From CAYPHY01 sp964410625 (GTDB lineage Bacteria > Chloroflexota > Anaerolineae > Promineifilales > Promineifilaceae), in contig CAYPHY010000006.1 in NCBI GenBank assembly GCA_964410625.1, forward strand, positions 186,001 through 250,000: 64,000 nucleotides of DNA. Direction: 5' to 3'. Every line of letters begins with the position of its first letter. The first letter of the stretch is position 1. The notes beneath the pieces are model-generated. The model did not search any database. It had not been told where the DNA came from and was given only the letters and a program-made list of their open reading frames with translations. The position numbers and the translations under genes were made by a program. Below are positions 6,977-14,715 of the stretch, one piece after another.

Positions 6977-8356
6977 ATGACCAACTCACTCAGCACAGAA
7001 ATTGATCAAAAGATTGACCAACACATCAACGAGCATCTCGACTATTGGATTAGCCAACTGGCACGGCTTTGTGCCCAGCCGAGCATTTCGGCACAGAATT
7101 TGGGGATTACGGAGTGCGCTGCATTGGTAGCGGAGATGTTGCGCGAACAGGGCTTCCAAGCGGAGATCATGCCGACGGGTGGACACCCGGTTGTGTATGG
7201 GGAGTCGAAGAACGGCCGCAGCAACAAAACCCTGCTCTTTTACCTCCATTACGATGTCCAACCGCCGGAGCCGTTGGAGCTTTGGGACTCGCCACCGTTT
7301 ACACTGACCCGCGTTGAAGAGCGGCTGGTGGCGCGAGGGGTTACGGATGACAAGGGGCATATTATCGCGCGGCTGGCGGCGTTGGCGGCCGTGCGCGAGG
7401 TGTTGGGCGAGCTACCTTGTAATATCAAGTTCATTATCGAAGGGGAAGAAGAGATCGGCAGTCCCAGCCTACCGGCGTTTATTGAAAGGTATCAGGAGAA
7501 GCTGGCGGCCGATGCCTGTATCTGGGAGTTTGGCTCGGTTAATTATGCGGGCGTGCCACAGCAAACGTTGGGGATGCGTGGCCTGTGCTATGTGGAACTC
7601 CACGCCACTACCGCCAACAGGGACGCCCATTCTGGTCTGGGTGGCTCGATCTTTCCGAATGGCGCCTGGCGGTTGGTTTGGGCGTTGAACACGCTCAAGG
7701 GCGAAGATGAACGGATTTTGATACCCGGCTTTTATGAGAATGTGCGGCCGCCGAGCGAGCGTGACCTGGAACTGCTGGCCGCCACACCAGATGAGGCGGA
7801 AGAGCTGCGTGAGGCGTTTGCTTTGAAGGGCTTTTTGAAGGGAATGACGGGCGGGTTGGAATTGGCGCGGGCGGCCGTTTTTGAACCCACCTGCACTATC
7901 TGCGGTCTCAACTCCGGCTACCAGGGGGTGGGGGCGAAAACGGTGCTACCGGCCAACGCCTGGGCGAAGATTGATTTTCGCCTGGTGCCTGACCAAACGC
8001 CGGAGGAGATCGTCGCCAAGCTGCGTGCCCATCTTGATGAACAGGGCTTTGAGGATATCGAAGTGAAGTTCATCGGCGGTCTGCGTCCGGCTAAGGTTGA
8101 TCCCGATGATCCTTTTGTGTTGCTGACCAACCAGGCGGCGCGGGAAGTGTATGGGGTCGAGCCGGTGGTGGAACCGCTGATCGGCGGTAGTGGCCCCAAT
8201 TATCCTTTTATCCATGTCCTCGGTTTGCCACTGGTCTCGGCGGGGATTGGTTATCCAGACGGCCGTGCCCATGCACCAAACGAAAACATCCGTATCAATG
8301 ACTTTATCAATGGCACGAGGCATACGGCGCGGATTGTGACGCGGTTTGCGGGATAG
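6977..8356 (+). CDS. M20 family metallopeptidase (dipeptidase type)
   Basis: A 459-residue zinc aminoacyl peptidase. The metal ligands of the family are visible: YLHYDVQPP (His, Asp), GVTDDKGHI (Asp), EGEEEIGSP (catalytic Glu and ligand Glu), a DAHSGLGG dimerisation-domain motif, and a late GSGPNYPF/HAPNENI segment with the last His ligand. It resembles CNDP-like or PepV-like cytosolic dipeptidases of about 450 residues, without a signal peptide. Start ATG 6977 is preferred to GTG 6968. It is the third gene of the maf operon. Confidence 0.92.
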   Translation: MTNSLSTEIDQKIDQHINEHLDYWISQLARLCAQPSISAQNLGITECAALVAEMLREQGFQAEIMPTGGHPVVYGESKNGRSNKTLLFYLHYDVQPPEPLELWDSPPFTLTRVEERLVARGVTDDKGHIIARLAALAAVREVLGELPCNIKFIIEGEEEIGSPSLPAFIERYQEKLAADACIWEFGSVNYAGVPQQTLGMRGLCYVELHATTANRDAHSGLGGSIFPNGAWRLVWALNTLKGEDERILIPGFYENVRPPSERDLELLAATPDEAEELREAFALKGFLKGMTGGLELARAAVFEPTCTICGLNSGYQGVGAKTVLPANAWAKIDFRLVPDQTPEEIVAKLRAHLDEQGFEDIEVKFIGGLRPAKVDPDDPFVLLTNQAAREVYGVEPVVEPLIGGSGPNYPFIHVLGLPLVSAGIGYPDGRAHAPNENIRINDFINGTRHTARIVTRFAG

Positions 8357-8357
8357 A

Positions 8358-8414
8358 GGTTGGAGATTGGAGATTGAGAGACTGAGAGATTGGGAGATTG
8401 GGAGATTGGGTAGG
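8358..8414. repeat. Word-like direct repeat, GAGATTGGGAGATTG
   Basis: GGTTGGAGATTGGAGATTGAGAGACTGAGAGATTGGG repeats as direct words with only a vestigial opposite arm (CAACCTCTC). It lies after the M20 peptidase gene. Confidence 0.7.
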
Positions 8415-8514
8415 TTCAACCTCTCGGCAACTGACCAATGCCTAGGCTATGACGAACGGGGCTTGTGCCGGTTGTCTCATCCTTTGCGCACAGGTAAACA
8501 ACCCGTGTTACATA

Positions 8515-8523
8515 TGCTAAAAT
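8515..8523 (+). promoter_or_regulatory. Extended -10 promoter for a possibly leaderless rlmN mRNA
   Basis: TGCTAAAAT reads as an extended -10 (TGn followed by TAAAAT at 8518-8523). The expected start site 6-8 nt downstream falls on or next to the A of the ATG at 8531. No -35 at the ideal distance was found (TTGCGC at 8484 is too far). Confidence 0.5.
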
Positions 8524-8530
8524 AGAGGGT

Positions 8531-9745
8531 ATGAAGCGCGAAGGAGTGTCACGGCCGATCAATCTCTATGACTTGTCCCGCCAGGAGATGGAATCGTTGC
8601 TGGCTGGTTGGGGGTATAGCAGCTACTATGCCGACCGGCTGTGGGCTTACCTTTACCGCGAACAAGTGACTTCGCTAGAGGAAATGGATGAGCTGCGGCC
8701 AGCGCTGCGGGAGCGGCTGGCGGCCGAAGCCTGCCTCAATATTCCCAGCATCCAGTGGCAAATTGACAGCAGTGACGGCTATACGCGCAAATTTCTGCTG
8801 CGGATGGCGGATGGGCAGACAATTGAGACGGTGTTGATGCAGTTTCGCGGTCGGGCGACCGTTTGCATCAGTACCCAGGTTGGCTGCGCGATGGGCTGTG
8901 TTTTTTGCGCCACCGGGCAGATGGGCTTTATCCGCCACCTGACGCCGGGGGAGATCGTGGCGCAAGTGCTACATGTCAGCCGCCTGCTACGGAAGCGGGG
9001 CGAACAGTTGCGCAATATCGTCCTGATGGGAATGGGTGAGCCGCTGCACAACTATGGTGCAACGATGGCGGCCATTGACATCATCCTTGACCACAAAGGG
9101 CTGGCGATTGCCCCGCGCCACATCACGCTTAGCACGGTGGGTGTGGTTCCGGGGATTCGACGGATGGCGGATGAGGGACGGCCGATTCACCTGGCCGTGA
9201 GCCTACATGGCGCAACCGACGCTGAACGACAGGCGCTAGTCCCTCCGGCCAAACGCTGGCCACTTAGCCAACTGATGGATGCGTGCCGCTACTATAGCGA
9301 GAAACGCGGCCGGCGGATCTTCTTTGAGTGGACGCTGATCGAGGGGGAGAACGACACGCCGGAACAAGCGCACGCGCTCGGCCGCTTGCTCGCAGGCATG
9401 AATGCCCATGTCAATCTGATTCCGCTGAATCCGACGGAGGGGTTTGGGGGGCGGCCGTCGGAAGGGGCGGCCGTGCGTCGCTTCCAGGACATCCTTGCCA
9501 CCTACAATCTCCCCAGCACCGTCCGCCAGCGGCGAGGAATTGATGTGGCGGCCGGTTGTGGGCAGTTGCGTGCGGCCGATACTTCTACTATGATCAGCCC
9601 TATTAACAAAGAGACCGCAAGCAAGCGAGATGACACAGATTATTTGCTTAGCAGCAAGAAAATGAAAGAACGCTTACTTGCGGCGCGTGACAGTGGCGAA
9701 GGAATTCCATTCGAAATAGTCCGTGAAGAATTGGAGGAACTGTAG
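8531..9745 (+). CDS. rlmN: 23S rRNA/tRNA adenine-C2 methyltransferase RlmN with antitoxin-like C-terminal tail
   Basis: Radical SAM enzyme that methylates C2 of A2503 in 23S rRNA. The 4Fe-4S cluster motif is CAMGCVFC (CxxxCxxC) near residue 118, followed by GQMGFIRHLT; MGMGEPLHNY and SLHGATDAERQALVP are typical, and the resolving Cys lies in RGIDVAAGCGQLR near 345. RlmN normally ends there at about 350 residues. This frame continues about 50 residues into DDTDYLLSSKKMKERLLAAR and IPFEIVREELEEL, which resembles the tail of YefM/Phd-type antitoxins. It is either a true fusion or an antitoxin remnant read through. Confidence 0.92.
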   Translation: MKREGVSRPINLYDLSRQEMESLLAGWGYSSYYADRLWAYLYREQVTSLEEMDELRPALRERLAAEACLNIPSIQWQIDSSDGYTRKFLLRMADGQTIETVLMQFRGRATVCISTQVGCAMGCVFCATGQMGFIRHLTPGEIVAQVLHVSRLLRKRGEQLRNIVLMGMGEPLHNYGATMAAIDIILDHKGLAIAPRHITLSTVGVVPGIRRMADEGRPIHLAVSLHGATDAERQALVPPAKRWPLSQLMDACRYYSEKRGRRIFFEWTLIEGENDTPEQAHALGRLLAGMNAHVNLIPLNPTEGFGGRPSEGAAVRRFQDILATYNLPSTVRQRRGIDVAAGCGQLRAADTSTMISPINKETASKRDDTDYLLSSKKMKERLLAARDSGEGIPFEIVREELEEL

Positions 9746-10003
9746 ATGACTCTTCTCACGTTTCACGAGATTCTCGATGCAGCCAAACGACTTCCATATG
9801 AGGACCAGGCTGTATTGATCGCCCAATTACAAAAAAGATCAAAGCCGCCTTCTGCCAAGAGGGACAGTGCTACACGCGAACAGGTCCTGGTCGAATTTGA
9901 ACGACGAAAGCGCATGGGTGCCATTGATCAGGTGGAGAGTCTTCGTGGAGCATTCGCTCATCCAGCGCAGGGATTGCTCGTAGGCTTGATTCCCCATTAT
10001 TGA
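9746..10003 (+). CDS. Small hypothetical protein, possible toxin-antitoxin accessory
   Basis: An 85-residue protein whose ATG directly follows the rlmN stop, with GGAGGAACTG just upstream as ribosome-binding site, so the two are coupled. The N-terminal half (HEILDAAKRLPYEDQAVLIAQLQKR) resembles the small helical proteins found beside type II toxins (LPxEDQxxLIxxL). The C-terminal end is short and ends LLVGLIPHY. No toxin follows, so it may be a truncated module remnant. I do not recognise a precise family. Confidence 0.6.
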   Translation: MTLLTFHEILDAAKRLPYEDQAVLIAQLQKRSKPPSAKRDSATREQVLVEFERRKRMGAIDQVESLRGAFAHPAQGLLVGLIPHY

Positions 10004-10061
10004 CTTTAGACAAAGTTATTGCTTCTGCCGGCGTTGCACGGGTTGAATGGTAAATGGTACG

Positions 10062-10748
10062 CTAACGTTCGGACCAGTCAGGATCGGGTGTGGCATAGAT
10101 GAAGGGTAGGCTGATCAGGGTGACGCCAAATTTCACTAATAAGTTGACCAGAAAAATCTGACTGACAACCGCCCAGGGTAGCGTCAGCGGGTGGTTGAGA
10201 AGGCCGGGCAAGGCCCCAAATGCGCCAACGGCAAAGATAAGGTTATCAATTGGCATACTGATGCTGTTGCTGAGCAGCACCCGCGCCCATTGGTAGCGCG
10301 TGGTGATGCGGGTTACAAACCAGTGGTAGACCTCGGTGTCCACTAACTCGCTGACGATTTCGGCCAGAATGGAAGCGATGACGATCCGCCAGACGGGGCC
10401 GAGGATGAGGCTGAATTGTTCGCCCAGGCCCCAATCCGGATCACTGGGAACCCCGGCCGACCAGGCCAGATAGGCGGCCATCAGCAAGTTGACAACGGCC
10501 GCTGTCACAATCAATGTCTGGGCATTGCGCTTCCCTAGTTGCTTATGAACCATGTCACGCAGGGTGAAGGTGAAGGGATAAACGAACGTGCCCATATCCA
10601 CCGCCAGACCGAGGACAACGCCAATTTTCAGGCTGGCAATATCGGCCACCATTTGCGCGGCAATGTAGGCGGCGACGATGATCACCGCAAGACGCGAAAA
10701 CGCGGCCGTTGCCGGCCGCGCAGAGGAAGCTGTACGAGCAACACGCAT
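10062..10748 (-). CDS. yhhQ: Queuosine precursor transporter, VUT/YhhQ family
   Basis: A 228-residue integral membrane protein. It shows the family traits VAAYIAAQMVADIASLKI, FVYPFTFTLRDMVHKQLGK (the ITD-region equivalent), ILAEIVSELVDTEVYHWF and LLSNSISMPIDNLIFA. About six transmembrane helices alternate with short loops. YhhQ-type proteins import queuine or preQ1 for tRNA modification. The start ATG at 10748 has GGAGACAATTGA upstream. No preQ1 riboswitch was recognised in the 5' region, and the neighbour thiN is unrelated. Confidence 0.87.
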   Translation of the reverse strand: MRVARTASSARPATAAFSRLAVIIVAAYIAAQMVADIASLKIGVVLGLAVDMGTFVYPFTFTLRDMVHKQLGKRNAQTLIVTAAVVNLLMAAYLAWSAGVPSDPDWGLGEQFSLILGPVWRIVIASILAEIVSELVDTEVYHWFVTRITTRYQWARVLLSNSISMPIDNLIFAVGAFGALPGLLNHPLTLPWAVVSQIFLVNLLVKFGVTLISLPFIYATPDPDWSER

Positions 10749-10849
10749 TCAATTGTCTCCTTTGTTTTGTTGAGGCGGGTGCAGCGACCGCCGCAGTTTT
10801 GTTAAGCGAAACTTGCTTCGCCGCCGGGTGTATCTGCTACCGGCATCTT

Positions 10850-10993
10850 CGATTGCGGATTGGGGATTTGGGATTGCGGTCTGCTGACTATCCATAGACC
10901 CAAGCCACAAGCTTGCCAATTAAAGCATAAATGGCTTATCTATGCCATTCGCGATCTACATTCCGCAATCCGCAATCCCAAATCCGCAATCCC
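10850..10993. repeat. Word-like inverted repeat, GATTGCGGATTGGG family
   Basis: GATTGCGGATTGGGGATTTGGG (10850-10871) with continuation is mirrored at 10961-10993 by CCGCAATCCGCAATCCC and CAAATCCGCAATCCC. About 80 nt of unremarkable sequence separates the arms. It lies between the yhhQ promoter and the 3' end of thiN. Confidence 0.75.
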
Positions 10994-11640
10994 TACCGTC
11001 CCCACTCCTGACGAATGTGGATACAGAGCAACTTCCCGGCCGACAGGCGTACGGTGGCGACATCGGCCGTCATCTGATTACTGATGCCCCGTGCCGGGCC
11101 AAAGAGCAGGACATCATCATTTAGCGGCCAGCGCAATCCGGTTGTTTGCTTTAGATAAGCATCCCCTTCCATGGGGATCAAGGAGACGGTGTCACCGCTC
11201 CGGCCGCTGATTTCCGTCTCATCCTCTACCAACCACGCCGTTTCATACTCGGTAATAAATTCAACTCGTCGCCCACTTAAGGTTGGGTGAACGAGCAAGA
11301 GAATATTGGCTAAGGTTTGGTCGAGACGGCCGCCGAGGCCACCAATGATCTGGATCGTTCCGCTATTTTGTTCGGCGGCATAGAGCAACGCCAATTCCAA
11401 ATCGGTCTCATCCTTGGCCGGCGGATGGTTGATATGTTGGATTTCACCGCGTTCCAACATTTGTCGGACGGCCGTCGGAAGCGAATCCATGTCGCCAATG
11501 AGGACATCAGGGGTATGTTGCAGGGCGAGCAGGTGACGGATGCCGCCATTGGCGGCAATGACCAAATCGGCGTGTGCGAGCAACGGCCGAATCCAGTCGA
11601 GGGTGCCAATATCCCCATTGGCAAAGACGAGAACAGTCAT
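10993..11640 (-). CDS. thiN: Thiamine diphosphokinase
   Basis: A 215-residue enzyme that pyrophosphorylates thiamine to ThDP. Motifs: FANGDIG near the N terminus, ADLVIAANGGIRHLL, PDVLIGDMDSL near 47, PPAKDETDLELAL near 74-86, and IIGGLGGRLDQTLANI near 98-113, together the bacterial TPK catalytic domain. The C-terminal beta region (GDTVSLIPMEG, TTGLRWPL) is the thiamine-binding domain. Length fits (about 210). It is followed on the same strand, upstream, by typA 81 nt away. No TPP riboswitch was seen. Confidence 0.93.
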   Translation of the reverse strand: MTVLVFANGDIGTLDWIRPLLAHADLVIAANGGIRHLLALQHTPDVLIGDMDSLPTAVRQMLERGEIQHINHPPAKDETDLELALLYAAEQNSGTIQIIGGLGGRLDQTLANILLLVHPTLSGRRVEFITEYETAWLVEDETEISGRSGDTVSLIPMEGDAYLKQTTGLRWPLNDDVLLFGPARGISNQMTADVATVRLSAGKLLCIHIRQEWGR

Positions 11641-11721
11641 AGGGAAAAGCTACCAGATTATCCGAGCAACAGCAAGGCATAGCGACCCAGCAAGATGACG
11701 CTCACGCCAACCGCCGGCCGG

Positions 11722-13563
11722 TTAAGCTGATTCTGCCGTTTTGGATCGTCTAATCTGCCGCTGGCGGATATCGTGGCGCAACTCTTTTTTGCGAATGCGT
11801 AGTGATTCCGGCGTGACCTCTAACAATTCGTCGGGACCGAGGTATTCGATGCTTTCGTCTAACGACATCGAGCGTGGCGTGGGCAACGCCTCGACAATCG
11901 CCTTGGGGACTGCCCGGTGGCCGGTCAGGTTTTTGGTACGGCAAACGTTAATTACCAGTTCCTCCGGCCGAATATGCTGGCCTACAACCTGCCCGGCGTA
12001 GACTTCGTCGCCCGGCTCGCAGAAAAAAGTCCCTCGTGTTACCAGATGTTGCAGGGCATAAGCACTGACCGGCCCGCTCTCCAGCGACACCAGTGACCCA
12101 ATTTCCTGGGTCTCAATGGGGCCGCGATGGGCTTCATAGCCATGAAACAGGGTGTGGAAAATGCCGGTTCCGCGCGTGGCGGTCAGAAAGGGCTGGCGGA
12201 AGCCGAGCATCCCGCGCGTTGGAATGCGAAATTCAGCATAGACGGTTCCATCATCGCCATAGCGGATGTCTAGTAATTCGCCGCGCCGCTTGCCCATCAT
12301 CTCCGATACCGGACCAAAGTAGTCGGTGTGGACTTCGACAAAGGCGGTCTCGATTGGTTCCAGCACCCCTTCTGGGCTGTCGCGGAAAATGACTTCCGGG
12401 CGGCTGACCGAAAATTCATACCCCTCGCGGCGCATGGTCTCGATCAGGATCGCCAGATGGAGTTCACCACGACCGGAAACGATGAACTCGCCCGCACGGT
12501 CGGTGTCCTGCACGCGCAAGGCGACATTGCTTTCCAATTCGCGCATCAGCCGTTCGCGCACCTGGCGGCCGGTGACATATTTTCCTTCGCGCCCGGCGAA
12601 GGGGCTGTCGTTGACGCTGAAGGTCATGCGTACCGTCGGTGCTTCGACGGTGATCGGGGGTAACGGCCGTGGATCATCGGGGTCGGCCAACGTGTCGCCA
12701 ATGCCCACATCGGGGATACCGGCAACCGCAACAATATCCCCGGCGCGTACATGCTCTTGCTCAACCCGCTGTAAGTTTTCAAAGGTGTAGAGATGGGTGA
12801 CTTTGGCCGGTTCCATCTCTCCTTCAGCCGTGATATGCATGATGGTTTGCCCGGCGGAGAGCGTGCCACTGGAAAGACGGCCGACGGCGATCTTGCCCAC
12901 ATAGGAGCTGTACTCCAGCTTTGTCACTAACAGTTGCGTTGGGCCATCCATATCCACCATTGGGGGCGGGAGATACTCGATGATGGTCTCGAAGAGCGGC
13001 CGAAGATCATCCTCCAGTGCATTCACCGCGTGTCCGGCGCGGCCGTCTAATGCTTTGGTATAGATCACGGGAAAGGTCGCCTGCTCTTCGGACGCGCCTA
13101 AATCAATGAAGAGGTCAAAGGTGGCGTTTACGGCTTCGGCCGGTTGCGCGGCCGGGCGGTCGATTTTGTTCACCACCACAATCACCTTCACGCCGCGCTG
13201 CAACGCCTGGCGCAGCACAAAGCGCGTTTGCGGCATTGGCCCTTCCACCGCATCCACCAAGAGCAACGCCCCATCCACCATATTCACCACGCGCTCCACC
13301 TCGCCACCAAAGTCGGCATGGCCGGGAGTGTCTACAATGTTGATCGTGTAATCCTGGTAGCGGATACTCGTATTCTTAGCCAGGATGGTGATGCCGCGTT
13401 CGCGCTCCAGCGGGTTGGCGTCCAGCACACGCTCCTGGACTTCCTGGTTTTGGCGAAAGACATTGGTCTGGCGCAACATGCCGTCTACCAATGTCGTTTT
13501 GCCATGATCAACATGGGCTATAATGGCGATATTGCGGATGTCGTCTCTAGGTTTAATAGTCAT
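11722..13563 (-). CDS. typA: Translational GTPase TypA/BipA
   Basis: A 613-residue ribosome-binding GTPase of the EF-G family, linked to 50S assembly and stress. G1 is AHVDHGKTTLVDGML near 16-30, effector DANPLERERGITI near 48-60, G3 DTPGHADFGGEVERV near 77-91, and G4 NKIDRPAA near 131-138. The C-terminal TypA-specific part contains RMLGFRQPFLTATRGTGI with the following HGYEAHRG and NLTGHRAVPKAI. Length and motifs are typical. A hairpin lies in its 5' untranslated region. Confidence 0.96.
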   Translation of the reverse strand: MTIKPRDDIRNIAIIAHVDHGKTTLVDGMLRQTNVFRQNQEVQERVLDANPLERERGITILAKNTSIRYQDYTINIVDTPGHADFGGEVERVVNMVDGALLLVDAVEGPMPQTRFVLRQALQRGVKVIVVVNKIDRPAAQPAEAVNATFDLFIDLGASEEQATFPVIYTKALDGRAGHAVNALEDDLRPLFETIIEYLPPPMVDMDGPTQLLVTKLEYSSYVGKIAVGRLSSGTLSAGQTIMHITAEGEMEPAKVTHLYTFENLQRVEQEHVRAGDIVAVAGIPDVGIGDTLADPDDPRPLPPITVEAPTVRMTFSVNDSPFAGREGKYVTGRQVRERLMRELESNVALRVQDTDRAGEFIVSGRGELHLAILIETMRREGYEFSVSRPEVIFRDSPEGVLEPIETAFVEVHTDYFGPVSEMMGKRRGELLDIRYGDDGTVYAEFRIPTRGMLGFRQPFLTATRGTGIFHTLFHGYEAHRGPIETQEIGSLVSLESGPVSAYALQHLVTRGTFFCEPGDEVYAGQVVGQHIRPEELVINVCRTKNLTGHRAVPKAIVEALPTPRSMSLDESIEYLGPDELLEVTPESLRIRKKELRHDIRQRQIRRSKTAESA

Positions 13564-13595
13564 AAGATATTTATCAGATTAAATCTACGCAAAAT

Positions 13596-13622
13596 AATAC
13601 CCGACCGCGGTGGTCGGGTATT
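13596..13622 (-). other. Hairpin in the typA 5' region
   Basis: AATACCCGACC and GGTCGGGTATT form 11-bp arms around a 5-nt loop, 32 nt upstream of the typA start. On the minus strand it is followed by ATTTTG, so it could act as an attenuator or an upstream terminator. No riboswitch motif was recognised. Confidence 0.6.
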
Positions 13623-13807
13623 CCACACAAAATAGATAAGGGTAAATTATAACAGTTTCTCGATAAAAAATCACGAGCCACCCAGTATACGATGAAAACG
13701 GTTGACCAAAGTGATATTACCATTAATATACCTGGCGGGTATTATGCTCAACTGGATAGCAAACCATCATTATGAAGCATATTGACTACGTTTAATGGAG
13801 AGTGTGA

Positions 13808-14125
13808 ATGAGTGAGCAACTTGTCTTGAGCGAAGAGGAAGCATTGGAACTGGTCGCTTATCTTTTGGCCTGTGCTGATAGTTGTCGGCGAGAACCGATG
13901 TTGTATGGTTCCGGCCGTTTGCTAAAGGGAGCCAGTCGTCTGGCGGCCGTCGTACAGACACGAACAGAAGGAGCAACTCAGGCTTTTTGGCAAAGAATCC
14001 ATGACGAGGTTGAAAAGAAGGCGCATTGGCGACACTATGCGATGGATGAGTGGAACAAGTTTGTGGAGCAGATGCCGGTTTTGGTGGTGGATGAGGTAAA
14101 ACGTCGGGCAGCGGCCGAGGAGTAG
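13808..14125 (+). CDS. DUF6092-like small protein
   Basis: A 105-residue helical protein. The pattern EEALELVAYLLACADSCRREPMLYGSGRLLKGASRL, followed by WQRIHDEVEKKAHWR and FVEQMPVLVVDEVKRRA, matches the uncharacterised DUF6092 family as I remember it. No transmembrane segment. A GGAGAG at about 13796-13801 precedes the ATG. The nitroreductase gene begins 3 nt after its stop, so they form one transcription unit; DUF6092 next to a nitroreductase is an arrangement I believe recurs, but I cannot check it. Confidence 0.75.
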   Translation: MSEQLVLSEEEALELVAYLLACADSCRREPMLYGSGRLLKGASRLAAVVQTRTEGATQAFWQRIHDEVEKKAHWRHYAMDEWNKFVEQMPVLVVDEVKRRAAAEE

Positions 14126-14128
14126 AGG

Positions 14129-14707
14129 ATGAGCGAACTAGCCAAATTACCCGCTTTCAAAAACATCAAAACGCGGCGCACACACGCCAGCTTCACCGAT
14201 CAACCCGTGCCACATGAGTTAGTCGTCCATCTGCTAACGGCCGCGCGGTGGGCACCCAGCGCCAGCAATCGCCGCATCCAGCGATTTGTGATCATTGAAA
14301 GTAAGGAAACGATTGATCGTCTACGCTATGTAGCGCCAGGGATGAGGGGACGGCCGCCTGTGCTTATTCTCATTTGTAATGATAGCCAGCAGGCCCAGGT
14401 CCTGGGCGTTAAGCTACAAACCGGGTCGGGTATGGATATTGACACAACCAACTGGATTGACGTTGGCGCGGCCGCGCAGAATATTATGTTGGCTGCACAT
14501 GAACTTGGGTTGGCGACCTGCCCGGCTACATCCTTTAGCCGTTCCGGGGTATGTGCTGTCCTCGATTTACCTGAGCATCTGATACCAGAGTATATGGTCC
14601 AGGTTGGGTATCCGGCCCCCCAGCCGCCGCGCACCTGGCCCAAAGGAACTTCAACGCGGCTTACAGTTGATGATTTAACTTACTGGCACAGCAAAAAACC
14701 AGTCTAA
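14129..14707 (+). CDS. Nitroreductase family protein
   Basis: A 192-residue FMN-dependent oxidoreductase. The N-terminal FMN-binding segment KNIKTRRTHASFTDQPVPHELV and AARWAPSASNRRIQRFVII are the classic nitroreductase start. DVGAAAQNIMLAAHELGLATCPATSF near 110-135 is the core helix and loop, and the C terminus has VQVGYPAPQPP. No signal peptide, so it is cytosolic. It is one of the short (about 190 aa) members, substrate unknown. It is translationally close to the DUF6092-like gene upstream and sppA downstream. Confidence 0.9.
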   Translation: MSELAKLPAFKNIKTRRTHASFTDQPVPHELVVHLLTAARWAPSASNRRIQRFVIIESKETIDRLRYVAPGMRGRPPVLILICNDSQQAQVLGVKLQTGSGMDIDTTNWIDVGAAAQNIMLAAHELGLATCPATSFSRSGVCAVLDLPEHLIPEYMVQVGYPAPQPPRTWPKGTSTRLTVDDLTYWHSKKPV

Positions 14708-14715
14708 GGATTTTG

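Noticed and set aside
10749..11721. preQ1 or TPP riboswitch for yhhQ or thiN
   Set aside because: The 5' regions lack the conserved cores (CTGAGA of TPP; small preQ1 pseudoknot pattern), and the thiN leader is only about 80 nt.
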